Assembly: GCA_027035765.1 (NCBI GenBank)
Contig: JALVUD010000044.1
Location: forward strand, 113,062-177,061
DNA from: Campylobacteraceae bacterium
GTDB taxonomy: Bacteria > Campylobacterota > Campylobacteria > Campylobacterales > Sulfurovaceae
Reading direction: 5' to 3'
Length of the DNA stretch: 64,000 nucleotides
Shown here piece after piece: positions 35,283 through 45,207 of this stretch. The notes under the pieces were generated by a model. It was not told the DNA's origin, ran no database searches, and saw only the letters and a program-made list of their open reading frames with translations. The first letter of the stretch is position 1; each line of letters begins with the position of its first letter. Both the position numbers and the translations under genes were made by a program.

Positions 35283-36513
35283 TTCCAAAAGAGAGCATCC
35301 ATTTCACACTGACCAACATGAAACCGGCTCCTACGATCAGGAGCGCGACACCGCCATAGTAGAGATCATTGTATTTCAGCAAAATCCCTATCCCGGCAGC
35401 CACCACACCCGCCGCACTCAGCATAAACTCCCAGTCCGCCATCTTTTTGGGATACATCTCGTTGAGCATCGGTACCTTCTGCTTGCCTACCAGGGGACTG
35501 TAGCGTTCGAACCAGACCAGAAAAGGAATGATCTTGTAAAGGTGGCCGGTGATCAAAAAGGTGACGAATCCCATAATCAGGAACCAGGCCGATGCCAGGA
35601 TCACATTTTCCCAATCACCGAAGAGCGAAACGACGGCCAGGAGCGCGGCAAGCACCAGCGACCCGTAGCCGAAAAACATCGAACGGGCCCAGATGTCGTT
35701 CTCTTTGCGGGCACGGACTTTGTAGATCAGCCAAACCTGCCGCAGATAGAAACCGATAGCTACCAGCATGATGAGCATCGCCAGGAAACGTCCGGCGGAG
35801 AAACCGATCAGGGTTGAGACAAGATGCAGAATCACCCCGCCCACCATCAGATTGAAGGCCCGGTTGATCGGCCCCTCGTCAAAACCGTGGGCCAGACCGA
35901 ACATCGGCAGCAGGATCAGCGAGAGTCCCATGATGGTCAGGACTACATAACCGCCCAGGACCAGTACCGCATGGGTTCCCAGCCACCAGGAGACATCCAC
36001 CTTGATTCCGGCACCGATGGCCAGGGTCATCACAAAGCCCACGACAATCCCGGTGGTGAGAAAAAGATTGGCCGCCACGGCGGTCTTGACCGTGAGGGTG
36101 ATATTCTCCGCCTTTTTGAGAGTCATCAGCGTGTCATAGAGGTAGATCAGCATCGCGGTCAGCACCAGCAGCCCCCCATAGGGCAGCACCGCCGGAGCGA
36201 TCCAGAAGCCCGTCACCATGGTCAACGTCCCGATCAGCAGCAGCGGCCAGATCACATGGTAGAGATCGACCGAATGGTGCCCGACCTCCACGACGACGGG
36301 AATCAGCTGCGCCATCGCCCCGAAGATGATCATCATCACGAAACCCAACAGAAACCAGTGGGCCCATCCGGCGATCATCGGATCGAAGTGACCGTGCAGA
36401 GGATCCAGGAAGAGCAGTAAAACGGTCCCGACAAAGAAAAAAATCGTCCCGATAATAAAAAAGGGAGCGATCATCCCAAAAGGCGGGGCGTAGTCTCTGG
36501 AGACAGAAAACAT
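35278..36513 (-). CDS. heme-copper oxidase subunit I-like polytopic membrane protein
   Basis: 411 aa, about twelve transmembrane helices. WAHWFLLGFVMMIIFGAMAQ and LIPVVVEVGHHSVDLYHVIW resemble the His-bearing helices of heme-copper oxidase/NO reductase subunit I, and gene context suggests NO or nitrite physiology. It lacks the HxHEMLFGF pattern expected of NnrS. Follows the DUF2249 gene by 8 nt, downstream of an FNR box. Its C-terminal SFGR and stop run into a heptamer array. Confidence 0.65.
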   Translation of the reverse strand: MFSVSRDYAPPFGMIAPFFIIGTIFFFVGTVLLLFLDPLHGHFDPMIAGWAHWFLLGFVMMIIFGAMAQLIPVVVEVGHHSVDLYHVIWPLLLIGTLTMVTGFWIAPAVLPYGGLLVLTAMLIYLYDTLMTLKKAENITLTVKTAVAANLFLTTGIVVGFVMTLAIGAGIKVDVSWWLGTHAVLVLGGYVVLTIMGLSLILLPMFGLAHGFDEGPINRAFNLMVGGVILHLVSTLIGFSAGRFLAMLIMLVAIGFYLRQVWLIYKVRARKENDIWARSMFFGYGSLVLAALLAVVSLFGDWENVILASAWFLIMGFVTFLITGHLYKIIPFLVWFERYSPLVGKQKVPMLNEMYPKKMADWEFMLSAAGVVAAGIGILLKYNDLYYGGVALLIVGAGFMLVSVKWMLSFGR

Positions 36514-36520
36514 CGCTGCC

Positions 36521-36862
36521 TCAGCCCTCGCAGTGGCTGTCGTCCAGCTTGGCCGATTCGCTGGCGCCGGGTTTGTAGCTGAAGATCAGTTTGACCCGGC
36601 CGTCAGGCAGACTCTCCTCGGCGATCTCATAGTTCTCACCCACTTTGTTGAGCAAACCCATCGGTTTCTTGTGGTTGATCATCACCAGCTTTTTATCCGG
36701 ACCGTCGATGAGCTTGAGCCCGGCCATGGCGTTGACCATGGGTTCCGGAGGGCCGCATTTGGAAGTATCGAACTCATAGACCTGAGTCTCCCCCTCTTTG
36801 TAGGTGAAAAAGGGAACGGTCGCTCCGGGAATTTCGATGGGTTCTTTGGTTATATCTGACAT
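36521..36862 (-). CDS. DUF2249/TusA-like small protein
   Basis: 113-aa soluble protein. KCGPPEPMVNAMAGLKL (about 35-51) matches the PPPEPLV-type motif of DUF2249, a relative of TusA sulfur carriers, with a Cys preceding the PPEP. DUF2249 proteins are often found with denitrification genes. First gene of a two-gene unit with the heme-copper-like protein; promoter with FNR box upstream. Confidence 0.7.
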   Translation of the reverse strand: MSDITKEPIEIPGATVPFFTYKEGETQVYEFDTSKCGPPEPMVNAMAGLKLIDGPDKKLVMINHKKPMGLLNKVGENYEIAEESLPDGRVKLIFSYKPGASESAKLDDSHCEG

Positions 36863-36888
36863 ATTTACTCCTAATTAAAAGATAGTGC

Positions 36889-36930
36889 ATTATAGAGCGG
36901 GATAGATTTATGTTACTTGATTTTGATCAA
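36889..36930 (-). promoter_or_regulatory. class II FNR promoter of the DUF2249 operon
   Basis: Perfect FNR palindrome TTGAT-TTTG-ATCAA at 36917-36930 and TATAAT (minus strand) at 36889-36894, with 22 bp between. This places the box centre at -41.5 from a start near 36882, 20 nt before the ATG. Confidence 0.88.
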
Positions 36931-36957
36931 GAGATGGTGAAAAAAAGTGAAATAAAA

Positions 36958-37536
36958 CTATTTATAACGTCGGGGAAAATTTCTCTCGATAAATTCCTTC
37001 GCCATCGCATCGAACTTTTGCATCCTCTCCCGGCCCTTGGGAAGTTCTTTGCGTAGGCGTTTCATCCGACTGAGAAACTCCTCCACTCCTTCGGGCAGTA
37101 TCCCCTCGAACCAACGGCGGATATGTTTGGCAAAAGCGGGAGAACTCCCCGAGGTGGAAAAGGCGACGGTCAGATCCCCCTGCTTCACATAGGAGGGGAA
37201 GATGAAGTCGCAGTAGCGGGTATCGTCGACACTGTTGACCAGTACCCGGCTATTGCGGGTCTCTTCGAAGATCTGTCGATGCAGCTCCACCGTATCGGTC
37301 GCCACGATCACCAGATCGTACTCCAGAGCCTCTTTTGCACGGTAGGGACGCACCAGAAGATTCAGACAGTGTTCCCGGGCCATGCCGGCCACCGATTCGG
37401 AGACCTCCCGGGCCACCACGGTAATCTCTTTGGTGAAGTCAAGCAGCTTCTCCAGTTTTTCCGCAGCGATGGCACCGCCGCCCACCAGCAAAATCCGTTG
37501 GCCCTCCAACTGCAAAAAGGCGGGGAAATAGGCCAT
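36958..37536 (-). CDS. precorrin-2 dehydrogenase / sirohydrochlorin ferrochelatase (Met8/CysG N-terminal type)
   Basis: Converts precorrin-2 to sirohydrochlorin with NAD and probably inserts iron to give siroheme. RILLVGGGAIAAEKLEKLL (14-32) is the NAD-binding motif; VNSVDDTRYCDFIFPS and FSTSGSSPAFAKHIR are family signatures. 192 aa, a stand-alone CysG-B domain. Shares one base with the napD stop (TAATG), so it is the last gene of the nap operon. Siroheme feeds both the siroheme reductase and heme d1 synthesis. Confidence 0.92.
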   Translation of the reverse strand: MAYFPAFLQLEGQRILLVGGGAIAAEKLEKLLDFTKEITVVAREVSESVAGMAREHCLNLLVRPYRAKEALEYDLVIVATDTVELHRQIFEETRNSRVLVNSVDDTRYCDFIFPSYVKQGDLTVAFSTSGSSPAFAKHIRRWFEGILPEGVEEFLSRMKRLRKELPKGRERMQKFDAMAKEFIERNFPRRYK

Positions 37537-37892
37537 CAGAGCTTTTTCTTCAGATCTCCGTGATAGACGACCGTGGAGGGATCGATCTCCTCTTCGGTGC
37601 AGCGTTCCAGAAGGTCCGGGACATCCGGAGCGGCATCGAGCTCCTTGATGGCTGCATCCAGGTCTTCCTGATAGGTCATCATCATCTCGGCGGAGATAAC
37701 GTGGGGAGCCCGTTGGATCTCCATGATCCGGGCAATCTCTTCGTTGACATCCTCTGCTTCGATGGTAACGATGATCTTGCCGCTGCTCTGGTCCCCGAAA
37801 TGGTACTCGCAGATGCCGCTCTCATCGCACCAGGTTTTGACGGTGTCGTAGTGCTCCGGCGTACACCGGATGACGATACTGGATATATTCAT
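37536..37892 (-). CDS. napD: NapD chaperone of nitrate reductase
   Basis: 118-aa cytoplasmic chaperone that binds the Tat signal of NapA. MNISSIVIRCTPEHYDTVK starts the ferredoxin-like fold; GKIIVTIEAEDVNEEIARIM follows. Last of the canonical nap genes, just after napL. Confidence 0.88.
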   Translation of the reverse strand: MNISSIVIRCTPEHYDTVKTWCDESGICEYHFGDQSSGKIIVTIEAEDVNEEIARIMEIQRAPHVISAEMMMTYQEDLDAAIKELDAAPDVPDLLERCTEEEIDPSTVVYHGDLKKKL

Positions 37893-37904
37893 TTTACGCT
37901 CCTG

Positions 37905-38864
37905 TTATTTGAGTTTCCACATCATCACCATCGGATCGTGACTGGCGCTGAAAAGGGTCTGTTCATCGGCAAAAAGTATCCGGGTCAGAATGCTCTTTTG
38001 CCCTTTGAGCAGATAGCGCGGTGTTTTACTCTCAAGATCGTAGACAGTGATGGAATTGTCGTCGTGCATCGCGTAGGCGGCGTAACGGGCCGAAGGACTC
38101 AGTGCCGTCGCATAGACGAGAAAATCACTTTTGAAATATCCATGCTCTCCGGTGGAAAGGTTGGCATAGGAGGCCCGGCGATCCTGACCGCCGGCCACGA
38201 TCCAATCCTTGCGGATATCGACACTGAAGATATTGTCGACGTGGAGATTCTCAAGGGTCTTGAGGGTCTTGCCGCTGGCGGTATCGATAACCGTCAACAC
38301 TCCACTCTCGCCGCCGAAAACCGCCCGTTTCCTGGTAGCGTCCAAAGAAAAATCGGAGAACTTCGACTCATTGAGCTGACGGCGGTAGAGCTCTTTTTTC
38401 GCGGCAATGTCGTAGAGGACGGCCTCGTTACCCAAGGTCGCGAAGAGAATGTGGTTTTTGTCGATAAAACGGGCTTTGACAATATTTTGGCGATCCGAGG
38501 CCCCCAGGATTTGGGTCACGTTCCCATCTTCCATAATCCGCAGATCGCTAAAGCCCCCCTGCCCGCTGTCGCTGAGGATCAGAAAACGACCGTCGATCTC
38601 ATCGATGCTGAAAACCTTGTCGTCGATGGGATCGCCCATGAAATCTTTGACCTGTGGCAGATGCAGAAGGGTCGTCACTTTGAAACTCTGCAGGTCGACC
38701 TGCTGGAGGCTTCCGTGATCGGTTCCCATCAGCAGCGATCCATGGGCCAGGACGATATCGTTGACAGCGCCGTCGGCTTCGATCTGCCGCACCGGGGCAA
38801 GCGTGGGGAGCCCGGCCGTCAGCCCGGTCGCAACCATCAGAATCGTAAGGAGGATCCGCTTCAT
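37905..38864 (-). CDS. napL: NapL periplasmic beta-propeller-like protein
   Basis: 319-aa protein with a signal peptide (1-17) and WD40/propeller-like repeats (VVNDIVLAHGSLLMG-type strands, YAAYAMHDDNSITVYDLESK). NapL is specific to Campylobacterota nap operons; its exact role in nitrate reduction is unclear. Starts within a 4-nt overlap of the preceding small gene. Confidence 0.85.
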   Translation of the reverse strand: MKRILLTILMVATGLTAGLPTLAPVRQIEADGAVNDIVLAHGSLLMGTDHGSLQQVDLQSFKVTTLLHLPQVKDFMGDPIDDKVFSIDEIDGRFLILSDSGQGGFSDLRIMEDGNVTQILGASDRQNIVKARFIDKNHILFATLGNEAVLYDIAAKKELYRRQLNESKFSDFSLDATRKRAVFGGESGVLTVIDTASGKTLKTLENLHVDNIFSVDIRKDWIVAGGQDRRASYANLSTGEHGYFKSDFLVYATALSPSARYAAYAMHDDNSITVYDLESKTPRYLLKGQKSILTRILFADEQTLFSASHDPMVMMWKLK

Positions 38865-39238
38865 ACCGTTTCCTCACGTCGGACTCCGGCCAGGGATTCA
38901 AGCACCTCCATCACCTTCCGGGCGATGGATTCCTCCTCCAGGTCGCACTGCACGCCGTAGAGGTCCTCCTCCGCATCAAAAAAATCTTCGAACTCCTCGA
39001 CTTTTTCCAGCTCCCGGGGAATTTGGGTAAAGAGCTCTTCTCCAAAAGCTTCTCGGATCCGCTCAGGCAGGAAAACCATCCAGTTGTACTCCGTCGGATC
39101 GATTGCCTCCGCTTCGTCGGCCTCCTCTTCCACATTGGGATCGACCACGACAAAATAGCGCCGTTCATCCAGATCCTCATCCTCGAACAGTGCCATCAGA
39201 TTGGGATAACGTTCCAACAATTCTTCTCGTTCACTCAT
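38861..39238 (-). CDS. acidic hypothetical protein in the nap operon
   Basis: 125-aa very acidic soluble protein (DEDLDERRYF, EEEADEAEAIDP, FDAEEDLYG) between napF and napL, where the textbook order has none. ATG 39238 (MSEREELLERYP) is 8 nt after GGAGG. ATGA overlap with napL argues that it is a true operon member. No family recognised; a chaperone or assembly role would be a guess. Confidence 0.7.
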   Translation of the reverse strand: MSEREELLERYPNLMALFEDEDLDERRYFVVVDPNVEEEADEAEAIDPTEYNWMVFLPERIREAFGEELFTQIPRELEKVEEFEDFFDAEEDLYGVQCDLEEESIARKVMEVLESLAGVRREETV

Positions 39239-39316
39239 CCCACGACCTCCTTGATTATAGCTTGCGGCAATTTCACCATATTTTAGCGAACCGGGTTCCA
39301 AAAGCGTTGACCCGGA

Positions 39317-39820
39317 TCAGGCCGTGATCTCGTAGCTGATCGCCCGGGTGGGACAACGTCCCATACAGAAGCCGCAACCGGTACAGCGATCTTCGTCGAT
39401 CACAGGGTTGAACATCCCGTTGAAAAGTATGGCATCGTCAATACAAGGTTCCCGGCAGGCGAAGCAGATCGTCCCGTGATGCGCGATGCAGGAACCGGGA
39501 TCGATACGAAAAAGAGCGTTGACCCGTTCCGTCCCAACTTCCAATGACAGTACGCCCGTTTCACATGCCTTGGCACAGGCTTCGCAGAAGGTACATCCGC
39601 GTTCATTCAGATTCAGTGTCGGGGTTTTATCCCCTCGAATAATGATGATCTCCTCTTCGCAGGCAGCGGCGCAGGCGTGAGTTTCACACGCCGGACACTG
39701 ACTCGGAAAAAGAGACAGATCTTTGGCATAAGGCGGCCGAAGAATCGCCGGCTGATTTTCTTCCTGCGGCGCGAAGGCCGGACGAACCAGCGAACGGAAA
39801 AAGGCCCGCCGATCCTCCAT
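39317..39820 (-). CDS. napF: NapF-type ferredoxin
   Basis: 167-aa cytoplasmic protein with four Cys clusters for [4Fe-4S] centres: CPACETHACAAAC, CTFCEACAKAC, CIAHHGTICFACREPC and CTGCGFCMGRCP. NapF supports NapA maturation or electron supply. ATG 39820 (MEDRRAFFRSL) lies 2 nt after the napB stop. Confidence 0.9.
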   Translation of the reverse strand: MEDRRAFFRSLVRPAFAPQEENQPAILRPPYAKDLSLFPSQCPACETHACAAACEEEIIIIRGDKTPTLNLNERGCTFCEACAKACETGVLSLEVGTERVNALFRIDPGSCIAHHGTICFACREPCIDDAILFNGMFNPVIDEDRCTGCGFCMGRCPTRAISYEITA

Positions 39821-39822
39821 CC

Positions 39823-40485
39823 TTACTTGACCCCTTCGTCGATAACCTGCAGCAGGTTGGAGTGTTCCATCTGCTTCTTGTTTTTGAAGTCGGGTTTGAA
39901 GGTATTGCCCACCAGAGGTTTGACATTGGCCTGAGGCACGTGACATTGGGTACAGTTGTAACGGGCCGGGTTGAGTTTCTTGAGCTTTTTGAATTTGGCG
40001 ATTTTGATATCCGTGGCGTTGGCGACAATCTTGCCGTCTTTGACGACGTTTCCGTTTTTATCCAGTTTGGTATCGGGACGGAAATCGGTAAAGTGTGATT
40101 CGGGAATCGGCGTCGCTCCTACACCTTTGGCGACGTTGGGCATATGGCAGCCCAGACACTGGTTGCTCTTGGCCGTAATGGGCACCAGTCCTTGGATGCT
40201 GTGGGGAATCAGCGGCGGCGCATTGACGTAGGAACGTTCGAACCTTGGAGCTGCTCCCGGAGCGGGCCGGTCATATTTGACCTCCGGCACATCGAAAGCC
40301 CCATTGAGGCCGCTATGACGGTATCCAAGATCCGTTTCATCAACGACCTTTTTGGCCCCCAGATCCTGTTTTTTGATCAGATCGGGGCTGTTAACCCCTT
40401 TGTTGATATTGACATAGTCCCCGGCGAAGAGCACCGCGCTCGCCGCGACGGCACTGATGAGGGCTACTTTGATGCTTCGTTTCAT
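39823..40485 (-). CDS. napB: diheme cytochrome c NapB
   Basis: Periplasmic small subunit passing electrons to NapA. Signal peptide 1-21 and two heme motifs, CLGCH and CTQCH, about 70 residues apart. 220 aa. Shares one base with the napH stop (TAATG). Confidence 0.95.
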   Translation of the reverse strand: MKRSIKVALISAVAASAVLFAGDYVNINKGVNSPDLIKKQDLGAKKVVDETDLGYRHSGLNGAFDVPEVKYDRPAPGAAPRFERSYVNAPPLIPHSIQGLVPITAKSNQCLGCHMPNVAKGVGATPIPESHFTDFRPDTKLDKNGNVVKDGKIVANATDIKIAKFKKLKKLNPARYNCTQCHVPQANVKPLVGNTFKPDFKNKKQMEHSNLLQVIDEGVK

Positions 40486-41309
40486 TATTGTTTTCCTCCC
40501 GTATTGGTTTCTAAAAAATTACGCAGCTGGAATCCCAGGGCATCGTCATCACAGACATCGACACAGCGACCGCAGTTGGTACACTCACGGCCGGCGACGA
40601 ACTCACTGCGTTTACCGATCATCCCCAGGACTTCCACCTCCGGACAGACCGTTTTGCACTTCATACAGAGTGTGCAGTTTTCACTGTTGTGCTTGACCCG
40701 AAAAAGGTTGTAGCTTCCGATAAGGGCATGGACACCGCCCAGGGGACAGACATGGCCGCACCAGCCGTTTTTGACCGCAAAGAGATCAAAAAGAAAGATC
40801 GCCAGCAGCAAACCAATGCCGGCACCAAAACCGAAGATGACGCCTCGATTGAGGATCGTGATGGGGCTGAGCACCTCGAAGGCTGCCAGCCCGGTCACGG
40901 CCGAAACGATCAAGGCCAGAACGATCATGTAATAGCGGACGTTCCGGGAGATCCAGACCTTCCGCTCGATCCGATCGATCAGCAGTTTTCGACGCAGCCA
41001 GGCCGCCAGGTCGGTCACCATATTGACGGGGCAGACCCAGCTGCAGAAAGCCCGACCGCCGATGATGCCGTAAAAGAGCGCAATCACCGCCGCACCGATC
41101 AACACGTTGACTCCGACGATAGCTCCCGTGGCAAAGATCTGCAGCACGGCAAACGGATCGGCCAGCGGTACCTTCTGAAAGAGCATCGAGGCTGAGAGAT
41201 CACCGGTGAGAATCTTCCATCCGTAGGCATTGCCCATGAAGTAGAGGAAGAGCAGCCCGAGCTGAACGATCCGGCGCAGGACGAGATATTTGATGTTACT
41301 CCATTTCAT
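40485..41309 (-). CDS. napH: NapH quinol dehydrogenase membrane component
   Basis: 274-aa inner-membrane iron-sulfur protein with about four transmembrane helices, CSWVCPVN and C-x3-CP motifs on the cytoplasmic face, and two C-terminal [4Fe-4S] motifs (CTLCMKCKTVC, CTNCGRCVDVC). With NapG it replaces NapC in taking electrons from menaquinol. Confidence 0.93.
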   Translation of the reverse strand: MKWSNIKYLVLRRIVQLGLLFLYFMGNAYGWKILTGDLSASMLFQKVPLADPFAVLQIFATGAIVGVNVLIGAAVIALFYGIIGGRAFCSWVCPVNMVTDLAAWLRRKLLIDRIERKVWISRNVRYYMIVLALIVSAVTGLAAFEVLSPITILNRGVIFGFGAGIGLLLAIFLFDLFAVKNGWCGHVCPLGGVHALIGSYNLFRVKHNSENCTLCMKCKTVCPEVEVLGMIGKRSEFVAGRECTNCGRCVDVCDDDALGFQLRNFLETNTGGKQ

Positions 41310-41310
41310 C

Positions 41311-42162
41311 TCAGTACTCCACCCCTTTGTTCAGATAATCCTCGGGCTTCTTCGCACTCCGGACATCGTGGGTCGTGACATCTTTGCCGACACGCTCCTG
41401 AACCCGCTGCTGATCTTTCTTGTCCCAGCCTTTGACGTAGTGGGCACCCGGTTTCCCCAGGGCGATCTCTCTGGGCAGGACGAAGATCGCCGGCTTCTCG
41501 GTAACACAGGCCTTTTCACAAAGTCCGCAGCCGGTACAGTGGTTCATATCGACCACCGGTTTGAGAAAGGCATGTTTCCCGGTCCGCTCGTTCTTGTCAT
41601 ACTCGAGGCGGATCGCTTTATCCATCAAGGGACAGGCACGGTAACAGGCATCACACTGCAAGCCCCAGAAGGCGATGCAGGAGTTGCTATCCACCACGGC
41701 CAGCCCCATCTCCATCATCGTATAGTCCAGTTCTCCCGTTTTGGGGTTGGTCACTTTGGCCACATCCAGGGCTCCGGTCGGGCAGGCTGTGACACAGGGG
41801 ATGTCGTCACACATATAGCAGGGAACCTCCCTCGGTTTGAAGAAGGGGGTCCCGATCGTGACGTCGTCCTGAGCTTTGGCCATCTTGAGGGTACCCGGTC
41901 GCGGACGGCCGGTGTCGCGGTCGATATTGCTGGGGCGGTTGACACAGGCTTCGGCACAGAGACCGCATTTGATGCAGGTCTTGAGGAAGTCCGGTTCCGC
42001 CAGAGCCGCCGGCGGACGCAGCGTCAGGGGAGAGCTCTTGGCTTTTTCGGTATATCCCGTCCAGAGCAGGCCTCCCATGATCCCCAGTCCCGTCGCATAG
42101 GCCAGGTCGGTAAAAAACCGCCTCCGGGAACTGATCTGCGTCTTTTTCGCCTTGGTGTCCAC
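41311..42162 (-). CDS. napG: NapG ferredoxin-type electron transfer subunit
   Basis: 283-aa Tat-exported protein (SSRRRFFTDLAYATG, residues 11-25) with four [4Fe-4S] cluster motifs, including CIKCGLCAEAC, CYMCDDIPCVTAC, CDACYRAC and CTGCGLCEKAC. Works with NapH. One nt separates its stop from the napH ATG. Confidence 0.94.
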   Translation of the reverse strand: MDTKAKKTQISSRRRFFTDLAYATGLGIMGGLLWTGYTEKAKSSPLTLRPPAALAEPDFLKTCIKCGLCAEACVNRPSNIDRDTGRPRPGTLKMAKAQDDVTIGTPFFKPREVPCYMCDDIPCVTACPTGALDVAKVTNPKTGELDYTMMEMGLAVVDSNSCIAFWGLQCDACYRACPLMDKAIRLEYDKNERTGKHAFLKPVVDMNHCTGCGLCEKACVTEKPAIFVLPREIALGKPGAHYVKGWDKKDQQRVQERVGKDVTTHDVRSAKKPEDYLNKGVEY

Positions 42163-42181
42163 TGCTTATCCTTCCTTTCGT

Positions 42182-45016
42182 TTAGGCCTTGTAGATCTTG
42201 ACGGCACACTTCTTGTAGTCGGTCTGCTTGGACATCGGACAGGTCGCATCCAGCGTGACCTTGTTGATAAGAACACGCTCATCGAACCAGGGCACGAAGA
42301 CCAGGCCGCGGGGAGGCCGGTTCCGTCCGCGGGTTTCGATGCGGACCTTGACCTTGCCGCGTCGGGATTCGACATAGACCAGGTCGCCGTTTTTGAGGCC
42401 GCGCTTCTTGGCATCTTTGGGGTTCATGTAGCAGAGCGCCTCGGGGACGGCCCGGAAGAGCTCGGGAACCCGCATGGTCATGGTACCGCTGTGCCAGTGT
42501 TCCAGAACCCGTCCGGTACAGAGCCAGGTGTCGTACTCTTTGTCCGGCATTTCCGGGGGATCCATGTAGGGGCGGGCGAAGATCTTGGCTTTGTTGGCCA
42601 GCGACTTCTTGGTCTTGTCCTTGACCCCTTTGAGGTCTCCGCTGGGCAGTTTCTTGGCCAGGGGACCGTAGAAGGCAAAGTCTTTGAGTCCAGCCTCTTT
42701 GGCGTGTTTGGCGGCATAGGGATCGTATTTGACGTTGAAGCGCCAGAAGGTCTCCTTGCCGTTGACGACGGGCCATTTGAGTCCGCGAACCTTGTGATAG
42801 GTGACGAAGTCGGCCAGGTCGTGTCCGTGGCCCCGTCCGAAGCTGGCATACTCCTCCCACAGATACTGATGGAGCATGAAGCCGTAGCCTTTGAAGACTT
42901 TGCCGTCGCTTCCTTTGACGTTGCGGCTATCACCCAGACATTCGCTGTTGTCGAAGCCCTTCTGGGGAAACTTGTTCAGATCGATGGGGTAGTTTTTCTT
43001 GGCCCGCTCATTGGCATAGAGGATCTCATACATCGTCGTATCGGGCTTGTAGCCCATCTTCTCGGCCGCTTTACGCACATCGGGAAGCTTCTTGCCGTTG
43101 CGCAGGGTATAGGGACCCCAGAGATCGTCGACGGTGAAGCGCTTGGAGAGCTCGACCCACTGCCAGGTATCGCTCATCGCCTCACCGACAGGCAGCACCT
43201 GCTGACGCCAGTGCTGAGTCCGGCGCTCGGCGTTTCCGTAAGCCCCCCACTTCTCGTAGATCATGGCGCTGGGAAGCACCAGGTCGGAGACCATCGCAGA
43301 AATGCCGGGATAACCGTCGGAGGTGACGATGAAGTTGTCCATCTCCCGAGCGGCTTTGATCCAGTGGCGGGCGTTGGCGCTGTCCTGATAGGGGTTGGCG
43401 ACGTTGACCCAGGCAAACTTGACCACACCGTCCTCGATATCCCGGTGGATCTTCATGATGTGCTGATTGCCCACGGGGTTGAGGGTTCCTTCGGGAATGT
43501 GCCAGATCTTTTCGGCGATCTTGCGGTGTTTGGGGTTTTTGACCATCAGGTCCGCCGGCAGACGGTGGGCGAAGGTTCCCACCTCGCGGGCGGTACCGCA
43601 AGCCGAGGGCTGACCGGTGAGCGAATAGGCGCCGCTACCGGGTTTGGCCTGTTTGTTGAGGAGGAAGTGGACGTTGTAGCTGAGGGTGTTGTCCCAGCTT
43701 CCCCGTGTATGCTGATTCATCCCCATCGTCCAGAAAGAGACCACTTTGCGATCCTTCTCGATGTAAAGATCGGCCAGCATTTTGAGCTTCTTCTTGAAGG
43801 CCTCCAGATCCTCGTCGGGATCCCCTTTGGAGATCTTGGCGACGTAGTCGAGAGTATAGGGCTCCAGCGACTTCTTGTACTCGTCGAAACTGATCATCCA
43901 GTGTTTGAGGGTTCCCGGAGTGTTTTTCATCTCTTCCCCAGCTTTGTAGCCGTAGGGTGCCAGCGCGGGAGCTTCCAGCTCACCGACCTTTTTGGCCATC
44001 TCTTTCTTGATGATCTCCATCTCTTTGGCACTGTATTTACCTGCCGAACCGTCAGGGCGGACAGGGGTCAGAGACTTCTCACCCTTGCGGCGCATTCCGT
44101 AACCGATGTTGACGGGGCCGACGGCGAAGACGATATGCTGCTTGACGAAATCCCAATCGATCGCTTCGGGATGGTTGTAGACGATCTCCCGGGCGACATA
44201 GTTCCAGATCGCCACGTCGGTCTGGGGACGGAAGATGATCTCGAAATCCGCCAGATCGGAGCTCCGGGTCCGGTAGGTGGTCATGTTGACGACCTTGACC
44301 CGATCGGGGTCGGAAAGCTTTCGGTCGGAGACCCGGGACCAGAGGATGGGGTGCATCTCTGCCATGTTGGATCCCCAGCTGATGATGGTATCGGTCAGCT
44401 CGATGTCATCGTAACAGCCGGAAGGCTCATCGATGCCAAACGTCTGGTAAAAGCCGACGACCGCCGAGGCCATACAGTGGCGGGCGTTGGGGTCGATGGC
44501 GTTGGAGCGGAAGCCCGCTTTCATCATCTTCTGGGCGGCGTACCCCTCCATAATGGTGTACTGACCCGATCCGAAGACCGCCACCCCTTCGGGGCCGCTG
44601 GCCTTGAGCGCCTTGCGGATATGTTTTTCCATCTCATCGAAGGCACGTTTCCAGCTCACGGGGCGGAACTTGCCGTGTTTGTCGAACTCCCCTTTCTCGT
44701 TCATACGCAGCAGCGGAGTCTTCAGACGGTCGGCACCATACATGATTTTGGCCGTGAAGTATCCCTTGATACAGTTTAGGCCCCGGTTGACCGGTGCGGC
44801 GGGGTCCCCTTTGACGGCAACGATCTTGCCCCCTTTGGTGGCGACCATGATGCCGCAGCCGGTTCCACAGAAGCGGCAGACCGCCTTGTCCCAGCGCCAG
44901 CCCTCTTCACCTTTCGCCGCAGCAGCCTGCACCTCGGAGGGAACAGTGATGCCTACGGCACTCGCGGCGGCTGCGGCCGCCGAACTTTTCAAGAAATCTC
45001 GTCGATTCATTCCCAT
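42182..45016 (-). CDS. napA: periplasmic nitrate reductase catalytic subunit
   Basis: Mo-bisMGD enzyme that reduces nitrate to nitrite. Tat signal [16 protein letters not shown], then the [4Fe-4S] motif [13 protein letters not shown] with a fourth Cys in [22 protein letters not shown] and the C-terminal molybdopterin-binding region are intact. 944 aa, normal for the epsilon-type enzyme. ATG 45016 is 5 nt from AGGAGG. First gene of napAGHBF-orf-LD-met8. Confidence 0.97.
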   Translation of the reverse strand: MGMNRRDFLKSSAAAAAASAVGITVPSEVQAAAAKGEEGWRWDKAVCRFCGTGCGIMVATKGGKIVAVKGDPAAPVNRGLNCIKGYFTAKIMYGADRLKTPLLRMNEKGEFDKHGKFRPVSWKRAFDEMEKHIRKALKASGPEGVAVFGSGQYTIMEGYAAQKMMKAGFRSNAIDPNARHCMASAVVGFYQTFGIDEPSGCYDDIELTDTIISWGSNMAEMHPILWSRVSDRKLSDPDRVKVVNMTTYRTRSSDLADFEIIFRPQTDVAIWNYVAREIVYNHPEAIDWDFVKQHIVFAVGPVNIGYGMRRKGEKSLTPVRPDGSAGKYSAKEMEIIKKEMAKKVGELEAPALAPYGYKAGEEMKNTPGTLKHWMISFDEYKKSLEPYTLDYVAKISKGDPDEDLEAFKKKLKMLADLYIEKDRKVVSFWTMGMNQHTRGSWDNTLSYNVHFLLNKQAKPGSGAYSLTGQPSACGTAREVGTFAHRLPADLMVKNPKHRKIAEKIWHIPEGTLNPVGNQHIMKIHRDIEDGVVKFAWVNVANPYQDSANARHWIKAAREMDNFIVTSDGYPGISAMVSDLVLPSAMIYEKWGAYGNAERRTQHWRQQVLPVGEAMSDTWQWVELSKRFTVDDLWGPYTLRNGKKLPDVRKAAEKMGYKPDTTMYEILYANERAKKNYPIDLNKFPQKGFDNSECLGDSRNVKGSDGKVFKGYGFMLHQYLWEEYASFGRGHGHDLADFVTYHKVRGLKWPVVNGKETFWRFNVKYDPYAAKHAKEAGLKDFAFYGPLAKKLPSGDLKGVKDKTKKSLANKAKIFARPYMDPPEMPDKEYDTWLCTGRVLEHWHSGTMTMRVPELFRAVPEALCYMNPKDAKKRGLKNGDLVYVESRRGKVKVRIETRGRNRPPRGLVFVPWFDERVLINKVTLDATCPMSKQTDYKKCAVKIYKA

Positions 45017-45048
45017 TATAACCTCCTGTATGTTTACGGGATAGCCAC

Positions 45049-45090
45049 ATTTTAACGCTTTGGTTCAACAGAATTGTTGACGCGAATCAA
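45049..45090 (-). promoter_or_regulatory. class II FNR promoter of the nap operon
   Basis: FNR-type box TTGAC-GCGA-ATCAA at 45077-45090 (one mismatch) and TAAAAT (minus strand) at 45049-45054, spaced 22 bp, so the box is at -41.5 from a start near 45042. Confidence 0.85.
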
Positions 45091-45133
45091 TTGGAGTGAA
45101 AATAACAAAAATGTAACCATTGCGGCTCAACTG

Positions 45134-45175
45134 TTGATGCCTGTCAAGAGAAAAAAATTTTCGATCCAGTACAAT
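45134..45175 (+). promoter_or_regulatory. class II FNR promoter of nirDL
   Basis: TTGAT-GCCT-GTCAA at 45134-45147 and TACAAT at 45170-45175, again 22 bp apart. Start predicted near 45182. It diverges from the nap promoter, with 43 bp between the two boxes. Confidence 0.85.
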
Positions 45176-45207
45176 CGGGGTATCTTGAGTTGGAAGGAGT
45201 GATCCTA

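Noticed and set aside
42152..44779. 875-codon plus-strand open frame opposite napA
   Set aside because: Antisense shadow of the recognisable nitrate reductase gene; no ribosome site or family motif.
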